Assembly (NCBI RefSeq): GCF_035222485.1
Contig: NC_085921.1
Coordinates: 4,464,001-4,528,000 of the forward strand
DNA: 64,000 bases
Direction: 5' to 3'
Origin: Podospora pseudoanserina
Taxonomy: Eukaryota > Ascomycota > Sordariomycetes > Sordariales > Podosporaceae
The position numbers and the translations under genes were made by a program. The notes beneath the pieces are model-generated. The model had not been told where the DNA came from. It searched no databases and was given only the letters and a program-made list of their open reading frames with translations. Below are positions 1 to 12,319 of this stretch, in pieces (position 1 is the stretch's first letter; each line of letters begins with the position of its first letter).

Positions 1-2794
1 TACAAGCTCGCATAAGGCTGGCCGCCATATGACATGTAGGTTTGGCAACCAGCTCGCAGCTTCCGGAGCTGCCATACCAAGGCTCAGTTAGAAACTGGGT
101 GTCGTATCCCTTCCAACCAGGCCTGCGGGAGAGTTGGTCTCTGCGAGAAGCGGCACGGGTGTCGGTTTCCATGCAGCAATACCTCGCTACCAGGCAGTCA
201 GAAAAGATTGCAACGCCGACATGTCGACAGAAGCCCGCCCGAAAGGAGGGCAGGAGCTCTGGTCTAGAGCTATCCGCCTGGGAAACTATCAGTACACACA
301 TACACCCAGACTTTGGAGTGTTTGGAGGTAGGAGGGGGTTGAACTTCCAATCTCTCTGCTGGCCGAGCTTTCCGATAGAATCTCGATGGAATGATGGGTT
401 GCGTGGGCGTTTTTCTATCTCGCCTGTAGACGATATGGTGAAGGGCGTGGTGAAGCACTCATCTCGTGAAGCAAGCGATGCTTGAAGTGTCGACTTGGTA
501 TCGGTTTTACCATGTGACGATGTATGTGGACGAGATCTGTAAATCTGTGGTTGAGGGGTGATGACTAGGACCAGGTCTCAAAACTCAAGTTTAGCAGCAT
601 CTTGACATGCGTGACAAGCTAAGAACGCCGAAGAGCCAACCCCTGAGCCCTACGAACTCGTGGTCGATGCCCTCGACGCCACCGGACATGCCGTGTGGTT
701 GATGAAACAAATCTTGGCAACCTTGTCGACTGCTTCGTACAAAACATCGATTACCCGTGTCGAGCTGGGCGAGAGGCATGTCGGGTAAAATATGATGAAG
801 CATCTACCGGTGTTACAGACATCCGAAGTCGGATAATTGTAGATACGAATACTACTGCCCGTCTGTCTTCCTCGAGTCAAGAGAGAATTGATGAAAGACT
901 GCGAGACTCCGCACGCTAGCAACGGTTGGAGACAGTAGAACCCAAAAGTGGTTGGTGAAATGGTGATTGTCGTAGAGCCAGTCTGAGCGTGCAGGAGACG
1001 AGCCATGGTTGAGGACACAGAAAAACCTGGGTCTTCACTGCAAGAACGGAGAAGCCATCTCAAAGCGGGGAACGCTAACCGGGATTGAAAACGGTCAACA
1101 GTCGAAACGGGTTTGGCTCACGTAATGGTTGCCGGGGGGCCTGGTTAAATGTGGAGTCCCCCCACGTGGTTGATGTGTTTCCCCCAGCCTCAATTCGATC
1201 CATCTCTGCCATTTTGATGAGGGAGGTAACAATGGAACTGATATCTTGTTTGGCGGGTCGAGTTGAGCACCATCTGAACTGCTAGCTACGAAATACTTGG
1301 GTAATACCCTCTTTCCCCGAGTCATTGAGACAGCCAGTTTGGACATCAACGCTTCGCTGAGAAACGTCAAAGCAAATGATGACCAGTGTGTCACAGCCCT
1401 CTTGCTCCCCTTTCACGACTCAGATCGTAGCAAACGCCTGGGCAAACGATAGCGGCGAGGGCCTTTGGAAAGACACCGTCAAGTCCGTTTCTGTCAGGAT
1501 ATCCCAGCATCACAATACAGCCTAGGATTCAGAAGTGTCAATCGAACACGGATGATGTTTGGCAATGGAAACAGGAAGCCGTCACATCCCACGACATACA
1601 TACAATCCCGTACAACCGGCAAAGCGTGGTGTTTCCCTTCTTCTTTTTCCATCCGATGGTTGATCATGCTGATGTCGAAGGATACGGATAAGGCAGTGTG
1701 AGCCTGAACGGAAAGCGACGTTTTCAACGCCAAGATGACTTGCAGGGTACCCGCAGGGGTATGTCACCATCGGAAGTGGATCTTTCTGGGGGAGCTCTGG
1801 GACCCCTGCAAAAAAGAAAATGGGAACCAAAGAACCACATCTTGGACTGGTAACAACCCCGCTTGCCGCTGTGTGTCGAGGTCTTCAGTCAAGCACCTGA
1901 TAATTTTTGCAAAAGAAAACTGACCAGAATTGCAGATATCCTCCAGTATATGTAAGGTGTATTATGGGCGTACACGTACTTTCGGGAGCGGACCGAGCAT
2001 GTCGCAGATTGCCTTTTCCTTCTCGTTTATCATCCGTACACAGCGTTGGGCTACCCACCTTATTTGACCTCTCAGCCAATCCTACGCCTTCACATCCGTG
2101 TCCATAAGCCATCTCTTCGTTTCTCTACAGGCAAGTATTTGTGCCAGTACCCATGGCCCCCTTTTGCCCAGCTTTTGTCTGCATCATATGCAGATCGAGG
2201 GGCAACGATCCGTGGGAGAAGACACGGTACAGTGGTGTACCCTCCCGTTCATCTAGACCGTCTTTTGCTTAGTGTTGCAACCCCTGGGATACAGCCAAGC
2301 CACTGCGAAGCTGGCCTGGTTCGTGGTTGGGCCCTGCATGACATTTCTCCATGTCCTCTTCATGACGGCTTTGCATTCTGGCTAGCCGTTCTGGGATCAG
2401 GTAGGTGCTCCTTTTCGTCCGGGCTCCGTTTCTCTCCCAAGCTCTGGTTGAATACTTGAATCCCCACTATCCCTCTACACCTTCCTCGATTCCACTATCC
2501 TGGGTCTCGCGATGGGAAGCTGGGTTCAACATCGCACACGGCCTTGTTGACCTCGCCAACATCTACGCCGGTGCCAACACTCCGAAGCTTGTTTGATCAC
2601 ACTCACGCCAGCACTTCACTCTCAACCCGAGGCAAACTCTACGCTTACTGACGACAAAGCCAGAGACCGGCGGGAGACAGTCACTTGGAAGATCTGATTA
2701 AAAGCCAGTCGTGCCCGTGAACACAACTACATCGCGACGCCGTTGCTGTTCTTCAAACACTTCAGTTCGACTTCATGGTGCGCAAGTGATCGAG
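1..2794. other. Gene-free stretch upstream of the GPCR gene
   Basis: I find no reading frame here with recognisable protein features. The open frames are short, rich in rare residues, and cannot be joined by consensus splice sites into anything familiar. The stretch is probably the long upstream region and leader of the receptor gene that starts at 2795. No transposon ends, tRNA or tandem array were seen. Confidence 0.5.
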
Positions 2795-4281
2795 ATGGCC
2801 GAAACAACCAATCCCCGGGCCGAGCTCCCGGTCGATGTGTTCAGCATCATTGAGCGCACCTGCTCCGTCTTTTCCCTCCTCGGCTCAGTCCTTGTGATTG
2901 GCACCTTTTGCGCCTCCAAAGCGTTCCATAAACCCATCAACCGTCTAGTATTCTATGCCTCGTTTGGCAATCTCATGACCAATGCTGCCACGTTGATGGC
3001 TCGGTCCTTCATCGCGAATCCAAGATCGGCTGGCTGCCAATTCCAGGGATTTCTCATTCAAATGTACGTTTTTTTGGGGGGGGGGAGAAAAGGACCTTAC
3101 CATTCAGTTGCTGATTTGTCTCGTCAGGTTCATGCCCGCTGATACATTTTGGACATTGGCCATGGCGGTCAATGTGTATTTGACCTTTTATTTCAAGTTT
3201 GATGGAGCTCGGTTACGAAAGATGGAAATCCCCTATCTTCTCTGCTGCTATGGGATTCCCTTCATCGTCGCCCTCACCTTCATCTTCATTGAGACCCCGG
3301 AAAAAGGCAAGATGTATGGGAACGCAACGCTGTGGTGCTGGGTGAGCCCTAGGTGGGACATCTTCCGCATTGCGACGTTCTACGGACCGATCTGGTGAGT
3401 TGTTACCCAAGATCTCTCCCACTCGAACCAAACACTAAGCGTTTCGGTCTTCTAGGATTGTTATTCTCATCACCTTTTTCATTTACATCCGCGCTGGCCG
3501 CGAAATCTACAAGAAACACAAGCAACTCCGTAACTTTAGCACCAGTCACCACGACCACGAACCGATCACAGAGGACCCCTTCAGCTCGGTCAAGACCACC
3601 GAGGTTTCGGTTACCTCTGAAGTCATTGACAAAAGTCTTGCAACCTTGGGCATCGTACAAAGCGGAAACGAACAACCGAAAGCACCGAATGCTGCCTACT
3701 CAGTTCACATATCATCTAACAAGCGAGCTCCCGAGCGGGACTCTTACGGCGATATACCGCCGACTACACAAACCAACATCACAATCGATCCTCCGACACG
3801 CAACGCCACCGCTGGGGCTAACCCACTCCGCCGTCGAGCTGCCTATGAAGCCAACAATGCGACCTGGTCCTACACAAAGTGCTCCATCCTATTTTTCACC
3901 GCCATGCTTGTTACATGGATTCCTTCTAGCGCCAACCGCGTATATTCTGTCGTCCATAGGGAGCAAGCGTCGCTTCCACTTGAATACATGTCCGCCTTTG
4001 TGCTTCCTCTCCAAGGTTTTTGGAACGCCATCATCTACGTCGTCACATCGTGGAGAGCGTGTCAACTGCTGTGGGAGGATACCAAGGCCTGGTTTGGACA
4101 CAAGGATCAGCATTCCCACGGCGATGGTTCCTTCCAGATGATGAGCAGCGGACGGAACGCATTCAAGAACAGCGACAAGACGTACGAGACAGAAAGCATG
4201 ACGGAGTTGGCGGGGTCAGCATCACACGCCGAGGATCGGTCTCCCATTGAGCCACCTTCAAATACGCTGGGTCGAGATTGA
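2795..4281 (+). CDS. cAMP-receptor-like seven-transmembrane GPCR
   Basis: Three exons (2795-3063, 3128-3394, 3456-4281) give 453 aa. The introns have donors GTACGT and GTGAGT and the phases fit. The seven hydrophobic helices lie near residues 22-42, 52-70, 86-112, 124-144, 168-190, 318-340 and 354-378. Cys81 at the top of helix 3 and the Cys160-Trp161 pair in extracellular loop 2 suit the conserved GPCR disulfide. The third cytoplasmic loop is long (about 200-315), polar and Ser/Thr-rich, and the tail (379-453) is hydrophilic, both usual for fungal receptors that couple to heterotrimeric G proteins. The fold and loop signature resemble the Dictyostelium cAR-like class, the Aspergillus GprH / Neurospora GPR-1 to GPR-3 group. 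The ligand is unknown. The start was chosen because Met-Ala-Glu at 2795 directly precedes the conserved region. Intron 1 holds a T7G10 run. Confidence 0.88.
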
Positions 4282-7200
4282 ACATGCTGCCATCATTTTT
4301 TGTTTCTTAATAGTATCGCCTTGATTGTTTTTTGGCGTTAAGACTCAAAGTACAGAGATTTTGGATATGGCTCAGGGCCTAATTCACATGTATTCTATGC
4401 AGCCACCTTTTTTTTTTTTTTGCAAGACAGCAGTTGCGCGGTGGTTCTGGGTAGCGGTGGGAAACGGGCTACGGAGACTTATACCCCTGGATTTTTCCTT
4501 GTTTTTTTTTTTTTTTGGTTCTTTTACAATCACTTTATGACTTTTATATCTGTCATGTACACACGAGGTATGATGGGAACTCGAGTTACAGCTTTGATGC
4601 GACATCGAGTTCGGACTTTTCTTTATGTTTATTTTGGATTAAACCTGAGACATTCTTGTCCTTCAAAAAGTTTCCAGGGGTTTGGGATATTTATGTCTCA
4701 TAGTAACTGGGAGGGCTGGTAAAAGTCAACTGAGATAAAATCAGGTAGTCCTGACCTCATAGATATAGCTATGGAGTTTCAATGGATGCATTAGTTGCAA
4801 TCCCTCACACAGAGTTTGGATCATCTCTTATTTGCAATCATTGCCTGCCGCTTTCTGAGGCCATCCCAGGTTCCAGATCCCTCAGTCAACCCGTGCCGCA
4901 TCATCATCAACCACAGCATCGCACGCAACACGATGCTGACCACCTCATGTCCAGGAACCCGGGGCCCTGCTGCGGCGCCCAACAGCAAACGAGAGCCTCA
5001 TGACACGGTGGAATTAAGTTGCAATGATATAGACCAGGAAATCGGTCTTTTCAGCTGCGAACTAGCACCACCAAGACTCAATAATTATCAATTGAAATCC
5101 TATTGTGTATTTACCCCTCTGCTACCTGCCTTGCCATATCACACTCATGAGACAGCCTTGTCTCGTCTCATCCTTGGCCTTCCATTCTTCTCTGCATCCC
5201 CCGTTGCTTCTTTCAGCCTGCATACGGATGTCACTGATGGGCATGTTTGAAACACGATTCTGGTCACAAATCACACAAGGGCCTGGGTGCCGATCTCAGA
5301 TCTTGATCGAACTTTTCTTTTTGCTTTTTTTGAGATGCGAATCAAACCCGCATGTCCCACCACATTGAGATTTCTTTTTGTTTTCCTTGTGTGTCTTCAA
5401 ACGGCTTCGATCTTGTTTGCGCTTTTTGCGGCGGCAGGCTGCAGAGGAAATGTTTCGATCGCTTTTCGGGGCGGGGAAGGCGCGGGGACATAGGATCGTG
5501 GTTTTGACTCTTGGCCGAGACACAAAAGAACTTGCAGATTTGTTCATGTCGTCAAAATGAATTGATCATAAAGAAAAAAATTGCAAAGGATAATAGGTGG
5601 TGTTGTGTTTGCTTGTGATGCTCGCGTTGTGCTTGCCGAGATAGTTGACTATGGCAAGATAAACAAACTACTATTGCTATATGCCTTGCAAGAGGTTGCA
5701 GATCTGTTAGTGATACATCATCTTTCTCGACTCCACCCATACACCACTCACCACCCAGCCTCCAAACACGTTCGGGAACCAAAAAAATCCCAAGCCTGTG
5801 GTTCATGACAGGTTGACAATTTGGCAGCGTCGAAACCATCCCGAGAAATCCCAGAAGTTTTTCTTTCCCGCCATAAGCGATAACCGCGGACTGGAAGCAA
5901 CTGTTAAAAGCCTGATATTTTCTGACACATCGTCAATCCCTCCAAATCCTACACATGTATGTATGTTCAGCTTCGAACAAAAAAGAGCGCAATCTCACCA
6001 TAATCATCAGATCATTCACTTCCCATTTCGTTCTGCGGAGGACTTCCCAACCAAGCAATTTCTTCTTCCTTCTCTTCCCCCAATTCCACTGTAACCCTCA
6101 CCCGAGAAAGAAGCAACATACCAAAGTCTGGGGAAATCTGGCTCCAATCGCCGTTGTCTCCATCAAAGACCCCATAACGATGTCACGTTCCCCAGAGAAC
6201 CCACTGCGGAAAGGCTCCATTTGGGAGGATAGAATCCATAATTTTATTCTGACCGCGCCGGCGAACTCGGTGTCTGGGAGTTGATCGCTGGGCAGGCGAT
6301 GAGATGGCGAATTGATTTAAAGTAGATTCATATGTCTCTTGGCCTTTTTGGTTGACAAAACTCCTCGGCATCGTCGGATCACGATTCCCAGGGAATTTTG
6401 TCCCTCAGCTCTTCTTCTGGGTCTTGGTATCAGCGATGTTACTTCAGTCCAGAAACCCCACAACACCGTTTCTCTGACCGTTTTTTGAGGATGTAAAACT
6501 GTCGCACTTCCCCAATTCATCACCACCACCACCACCATCAGGCAACCTACCTGCGACCCCCTTAAACGACCACACGACACCATCACTATAACCTTTGCAT
6601 CTTTCCAGTCCGCTTCCGAATTTCCATACCTGCCCTCCCCCTATCCCACCTATTCTCCTGCGTCAAATCTGGCAGCTTACCTTTGCATCCAAATTACCCT
6701 GCTTGTTTTCCCTTGCTTGCTTGCGTTTCACCCGCCCAGCAGCAGCTGCTATATCCCACAGGAAGAGAGAGGGGCGAATGTTGTAAAACAACACACTTCA
6801 GGTTCGCTTCCGCGGGGGATAGATTGATTACCACCCAACCCTTCTTCTGTGTAGTTTTTGCCCCCCTTCCACCCAAATAGTTTGAGTGGGGCGTCGCTCT
6901 TAACTCAGCCAGCCACAATACCAGCAGTTCGGCTCGCCCGTTCTCGGTTGTTGTCTGGGGGATAGCTACCTTATGTAGAACGAACGTCCCAGAATTTTGG
7001 GGCGAAGGGAGGGGGTTCTTGGATAGGATATACTCACCAGCAAACTGAGCCGGGTAGCACCCGCTCTTTGGTCATACCGGGTCATTAGTTGACTTTCCCC
7101 GGTTATACCTGTTTTATGGACTGTTTTGATGGTGCAACAAAAAAAAAATTGGCTTATCAACAATGCAGTCGGCGGGTGTATACATGGAGAGAAGAAAGCT

Positions 7201-8053
7201 CATCCAGTGTTACCTTTGAAAGCTCTGATGCTCAAACCCAGAGAGCTCCGAAAATCCCGGAAAGAACAGACATGGCAGCCGGCGAATCAAACAATCGTCC
7301 TTCAATGTTGCTTGAGAGCAGCTGAAAGAGACGAGGGGGGTTGGCATGATGATATTGGCCGAGATATGCTTCCCCTGGGCAGCCAAACTATACCCCTTGA
7401 ATTGGTGGTGCGCGTGGACAACTTTCCCATTCAGCCCTACTTGTGAAAGCCTGTTCGTTCTGTACGTTAACACCCTTACCACAAAATAGTTGATCCACAC
7501 AAGTAGGTTAATCCATATCATATTCTAACATTATGCTACGAAGGAGAGTTAGTATGTCTTTAAAATATCTCTAAAGGCCTATTAGCTATCTTGAAAGGCC
7601 TATTAACTATCTTCAAAGGCATGGTTTACAATACCTATGATATGAGTCCATCTACTCTGGTGTGCCAATTATTTCGTGGGGAGGGTGGATCATAGGGGGT
7701 TCGACGAAATAAAAGCCGTAAGATGCATTGATTGGTAGCCCCCCGAACCAAAGATATCACCAGATGGTTCACCGTTTTTGTTCCTTCTAATTGGTAGCGC
7801 CCCTGACTTTGTATCCCCGGTAGAAGGGCCCGTAGATTGCTAAGGATGGTTCAACGCTTACCTTCCTCATCCGGCTCTCCGTCGTTTACAACAGCACATC
7901 GTTGCCAAATATCTGCACCTCATGGTATACATCACCCCAACCGTTTTCACCATACAAAAAACAGCGTCACCATCAAACAAATACATATCAAAAAAACAAA
8001 AAAAAAAACAATCTCATTCACTATTCAAACCCCCACCACCCCTTCTACCCCCC
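4282..8053. other. Gene-free stretch between the GPCR gene and VPS3
   Basis: About 3.8 kb without a supportable gene, lying between the 3' ends of two convergent genes. It has long T runs (near 4409-4422 and 4501-4516), C/T-rich blocks near 6000-6700, and an AT-rich patch near 7480-7680 with a short tandem repeat. The region up to about 4600 is probably the GPCR 3' UTR. Open frames here are short and show no conserved motifs. Confidence 0.5.
7573..7620. repeat. 21-bp tandem repeat, 2.3 copies
   Basis: Two adjacent 21-bp units (7573-7593 and 7594-7614) differ at only two bases, and a third begins with AAAGGC at 7615. The unit starts AAAGGCCTATTA. It sits in an AT-rich island inside the gene-free stretch before VPS3. 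Nearby, ATTGGTAGC occurs at 7731 and again at 7790, each followed by a C-rich run. It could be a relic of a decayed element or simple slippage; nothing coding is attached. Confidence 0.7.
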
Positions 8054-11000
8054 CTACCTCCCCCCAGCCTGTACATACTCCCCCCAACTCTCCCCTCCCA
8101 GCACATCCCTCCCATGAATCATCTCCTCCCCCTCCTCCTCCCCTCCATTCCCCCCTCCCCTTCCTCCCTCAGGATACTCAACTACAGCCCCCTTCTCCCG
8201 CACCCTCTCCACAAACTCAAACCCAACCCTCAAGTTCTCCGCCCCGCTCAGTGCCCTCGCAACCAACCCCTCACACCTCTCCGCCACCAACCTCCTGAGC
8301 CCACTCACCAAAAACTCTGCTATCGTCTCCACAGGCCAACCATCCGGTATCACCTCCAACACCTCCAAAATATCAAACCAGCCCCCGAATCTCTCCAGCA
8401 AATTCCCCGTGCGCTCCACCCTCTCCTCTGGGTCCTCCAACGCCAAAAACTCGCCGAGCAATGACTTGAAAAGTTGTACCTGCTCCTCATACGTAGGCGG
8501 GAGGGAGCTATTGCTATCGCGGCGTTTGTTCCGACTACCAGGTGACAGCGCCGCGCCGCCACGGATACAGTACGAGACTGCAGTGTCGTAGTCTCCCAGG
8601 CGGTGGACTAGCAACCGCAAGGCATCGCGATGTTGCCTTGCGCGGCCGGCGAGGATGATCGATTCTGGTACGAGGAGCTGATGGTGGAGTGTGTTGACCC
8701 CGTTGTTGTTGGAGTCTTCGTGACCGTTGGGTTGCGGGATGGTAGATAGCGAGTCGTTTATCCTGGCGCGGATGGCTGTCGCGTTGTAGTCGTGTCCACC
8801 GGATAGTAACTGGAGCAGCCGTAACCGGCTCTGCCAGACCTCGCTATTGGGTGGGGTGTTGTCTGATAGGAAGCGGATGTAAGTTGGTTTAGGGGGGTGG
8901 AGGGCACGGTAGGCTTCATAAGAGGCGGCGACCATCTCCCGGGTTTCTTCGGAGGACTGCAAGTCGGTGATGACGATGTCGAGGTAGTACGTGATGAGCT
9001 CGTTGACGTAGGCGGTATTGCCTTTGCCGAAGACGAGGTGCTCAAGGTAGTATGTCACTGCGTCAGGGGCCTCTTCTCGCAAGAGAGCGACGACTTGGCC
9101 ATGCTCGAATCTGGGAAACCTCCCCTTTTCGTCTGCGAATACTTGAACACCGAGCTTGGGGTTGCGGGCGGCCAGCCAGATGGCATATTCCTGGACAAGA
9201 GCCTGGTTGCTGATGTTGGAGAGGTAGCTCCGGATCCGTTGCTCGCCATCCCCAAGCTCGCCGCCCTTGTCCTCTTCCCCTTCCATGATGCGTCTCCATG
9301 TTGCGAGAACTTCGCCTGCCATTTTCTTGTGTTGGTAGAGACGGCTGAGCACAAAAAGTCTCTGGTAGGTCTCTAGTAAGTCCACCGCGCGGTCGAAACA
9401 ATCCACACCATGATCAACAAGATCATAAAGTTCCTTGCGGACAGAGCCGCTTCTTCCGAGCTGACCCAAGGGCGTTTCCCTGTCCAGCTCTAGAAGTACC
9501 ACAAGAAGAGATGCATCAACAGTTCTGAATACCTCATCAGATACGCTCCCAAACCCCTTCTTTTTCCTGGTTGCCGTGAGGAACCGGCGAAGAAACTGGA
9601 GGACATTGAGCGCCAATGAACTGACGCCCTGATTCTCTAATCCACCCTGTTCACGGGATATATACTCCTCCACGACAGTTTTGATGCCCCCATATATCCA
9701 GATTCCTCGTCTGCTGACAATGATCTCGTTCCGGAGAGCGGGTATAAGCGACAAGACAACTCTAGCGTCCAAGTCGCCATCAAGAAGATGCTCTTCCATT
9801 GCTGCCGTCTGACCTTCGGTGAAAGGTGTCTCTGTCGACGTCAGAAAAGCAACAAGAAGCATGACGCTAGCCCGTTGCTTAATATACCCCAGCGTCATAA
9901 ATTCAAGCTCCATCTTCGGTTCCCGCCCCTTTATAGTCTCTAGAAGTGAGAATATCCGTAATCTGGTTTCAAGCGTGGTTGGCTGAGACTGCTGCTCCCG
10001 TGATGCTGCTGCGTCCAAGGCAGCCTCTAATTGCACAAGCAGAGGATTTCGAACCGCCCACCATATATTCGCCCCAGCCCATACGGCTAGTCTGGATGAG
10101 GTCTTCGCCAGCCTCCGGACAAAGTCCTCGCCTTCTTTATTGCGATTAGTCTCCCATTCCGGTGGGAGCACCTCCTCATCCGACTCGTCACGGTTGAAGA
10201 GTTCTTGTTCCTGTGTTAGCCGTTGAAGGGAAAGCGCGGTGCGGGAGTCGTTACTTTTTAGCGATACCGTTGGTGTGGTAGATTGTCCCCTGAATGGCGA
10301 GAATCGTCTCTGGCACAGCCGTTGTACAATCTGCTCAAAGTGCATCTCCTCGCTCTGCAGCAGAGAGCGGATGCCTATTGATGTATTTCCTGGCGCCTCG
10401 TTCGAAACTGTGTTGTCCACCTCCAACCACCATTTTTCTGGCTCGTCCTCGCCAACATTCACATCAAAGCGTTGAATTTCCAGCCCATTATGCAACCCAT
10501 CCTCGAGCTCTTTAGCCATGGACGCAAGAACATAGCCTTCCTCTGCCTCACCAAGAGATGGGCGTGATGACGACGGGTCAATAAGTCCACCATCAACCAC
10601 AATTTCACGTGGATACCTGTCGAATTCCAACGTCGGCCTTGTTGGATCACCGTCGAGATTCACAAACATGCCAATACCCGGGTCAAGAGGGCCGGTGCCC
10701 GTCACGAGAAGAAACTCTTCTGTGGTTGGTGATACTATGAGAGGTTTCAACAATACAGTCTCAGGCCTTGCTGGTGACATTGCTCGGGAAGGTGGATTTG
10801 CACCGGCAGCTTGTGCTGCTGATACCGCCTGGGGCTGCGGTGATCGGTTCAGCTGGGCCCGATTTGGGCCATCCTCTCCTGGCGCCGGGCTGCGCGTCGG
10901 TGTTGGCGCATCCGTATCTTGGAAGACAGGATCTTCAGTTTCCCCCTGCCGTCGTTGTATACCCCTCGAGATGAAATCGCCCAAGCTTGTGCTCCTAGAA

Positions 11001-11889
11001 TGCCCATGTGCATCAGTAGGTGGCCGAGGCGAGGCTGTAGAAGCACTCCTGAAAAGACCTCCATCTGGCGGCCCAGCAATGTTTTGGGCCTGCCCGAAGG
11101 GACCTCCTGGCTGTGAGTCGTCAAGTGATGATATGCTCATGAGCGGGATCTTCAGCTGCCGATCGATATCCACCAATGCATAGCTTCTCGAGTCCGCCAC
11201 ACATGCAAACGAGTCCCTACGCACAGATAGTGTGCTCCCGGCATAGTCGATTGTTCGGTATACACGTGGAGCATCATCTCCAATCCTCACTACTCTGATC
11301 TTGCGGTTCAAGTGCAGTAGTATCGTGACAGATCCTGATCTGTCGTGCCCCGGCCCAGTCAAGTCCTCGTTCAGATCAACTCCACCGATCCAATTGCAAT
11401 TCCTGACCGTGGTTCCAAATACTGGGCTTAGTTCTGGAAGTGAATAGAATGATACGGTTGAGTTGCACAACACACATGCCTTGGCGACGCGGGGCAGCAG
11501 GAGAATCTGCTGGACACCAGGCCTTGAGCCATTCGATGCGCCGTTGGTATCTGAGGATGCTGGTTTCAGTCGCGAGGCGAGGATAAACGTGGGATTTTGG
11601 TTCGGGTCGGCGGGGTCTGGTGGGATGCCAAAGAAGTGAAGCAATTCAGAAGCAGTAGTGCCAACATAGAGGTTTCCGTCTGATGATTGGAGACAGTGTC
11701 AGCTGCTAATCCACACAGAGGCTGGTATTGGAATAGCGTACCCAAGTATTCCACGCAGTTGATCTGGATATCCTCCTCGTCGCCATTTTCCGACAGGGGG
11801 ACGCCATGGAGCAGCGGGCGCAAATCGAAGGGTCCTATACCAGGCGGCGCTGTGGTTGCCCTGTGGTTCCTGTGCGGTTCAGATGCCAT
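8054..11889 (-). CDS. VPS3: Vps3-like CORVET tethering subunit (CNH and clathrin-repeat protein)
   Basis: Two exons on the minus strand (11742-11889, 8054-11679) give 1257 aa; the 62-bp intron has a GTACGC donor and phase 1. The N-terminal part (about 35-330) is a citron-homology (CNH) beta-propeller: the Leu-Tyr-Val-Gly-Thr and Phe-Tyr-Ser-Leu-Pro-Glu-Leu strands are typical of the Vps3/Vps39/TGFBRAP1 family. The remainder is helical clathrin-heavy-chain-like repeat. In yeast, Vps3 is the Rab5-binding subunit of CORVET, which tethers endosomes before SNARE fusion. Acidic and Ser/Pro-rich insertions near 200-300 are usual in fungal homologues. I prefer Vps3 to Vps39 because the start and the CNH strand order do not match the Vam6/AvaB type I know, but a family tree would settle it. 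It is divergent from the CASP gene, with 430 bp between start codons. Confidence 0.85.
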
Positions 11890-12319
11890 GGCCTCTCGCG
11901 CGACATCGTCGCCGTTTCTGGGAAGATGCTGCGAATACAGTAGGCACCGGTGGTCGTCAACACCCTCGTATCGTCGTGATATCGAGAAACTTGCTACGGA
12001 GAGGCTGACTTCATGATGTGCCTTGTGGCAGGAAGCTTCCAAGTTGGAGTGCGCCCATTGCACCCCTGTAGCTCACCTGCCAGGTCCCACACATGGGGCT
12101 GGGGTGACGAAGCTCCCCCAACTGCATGGAACGGCCCCACGGCTCGGGCCAAAGTCTTGGCGCCTCACACAGTCCCTGAGCGGCCACCTTTCCAGCTGTT
12201 CAGCAGCCAAAACATCAACTTCCAAACCATAACAACATTAATGCTTGCAACACCTCAACACGGCATCCGCTGCCGTCCCCGATACCTAATCTAGTAATCG
12301 CGCCTACAAACACCACGTA
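11890..12319. promoter_or_regulatory. Divergent promoter region of VPS3 and the CASP gene
   Basis: These 430 bp separate two start codons that face away from each other, so they must hold both promoters and 5' leaders. The sequence is GC-rich on the VPS3 side and C/A-rich on the CASP side. I see no clear TATA box. Confidence 0.6.

Noticed and set aside
10668-11183. 171-codon plus-strand open frame
   Set aside because: Antisense to the VPS3 CNH region.
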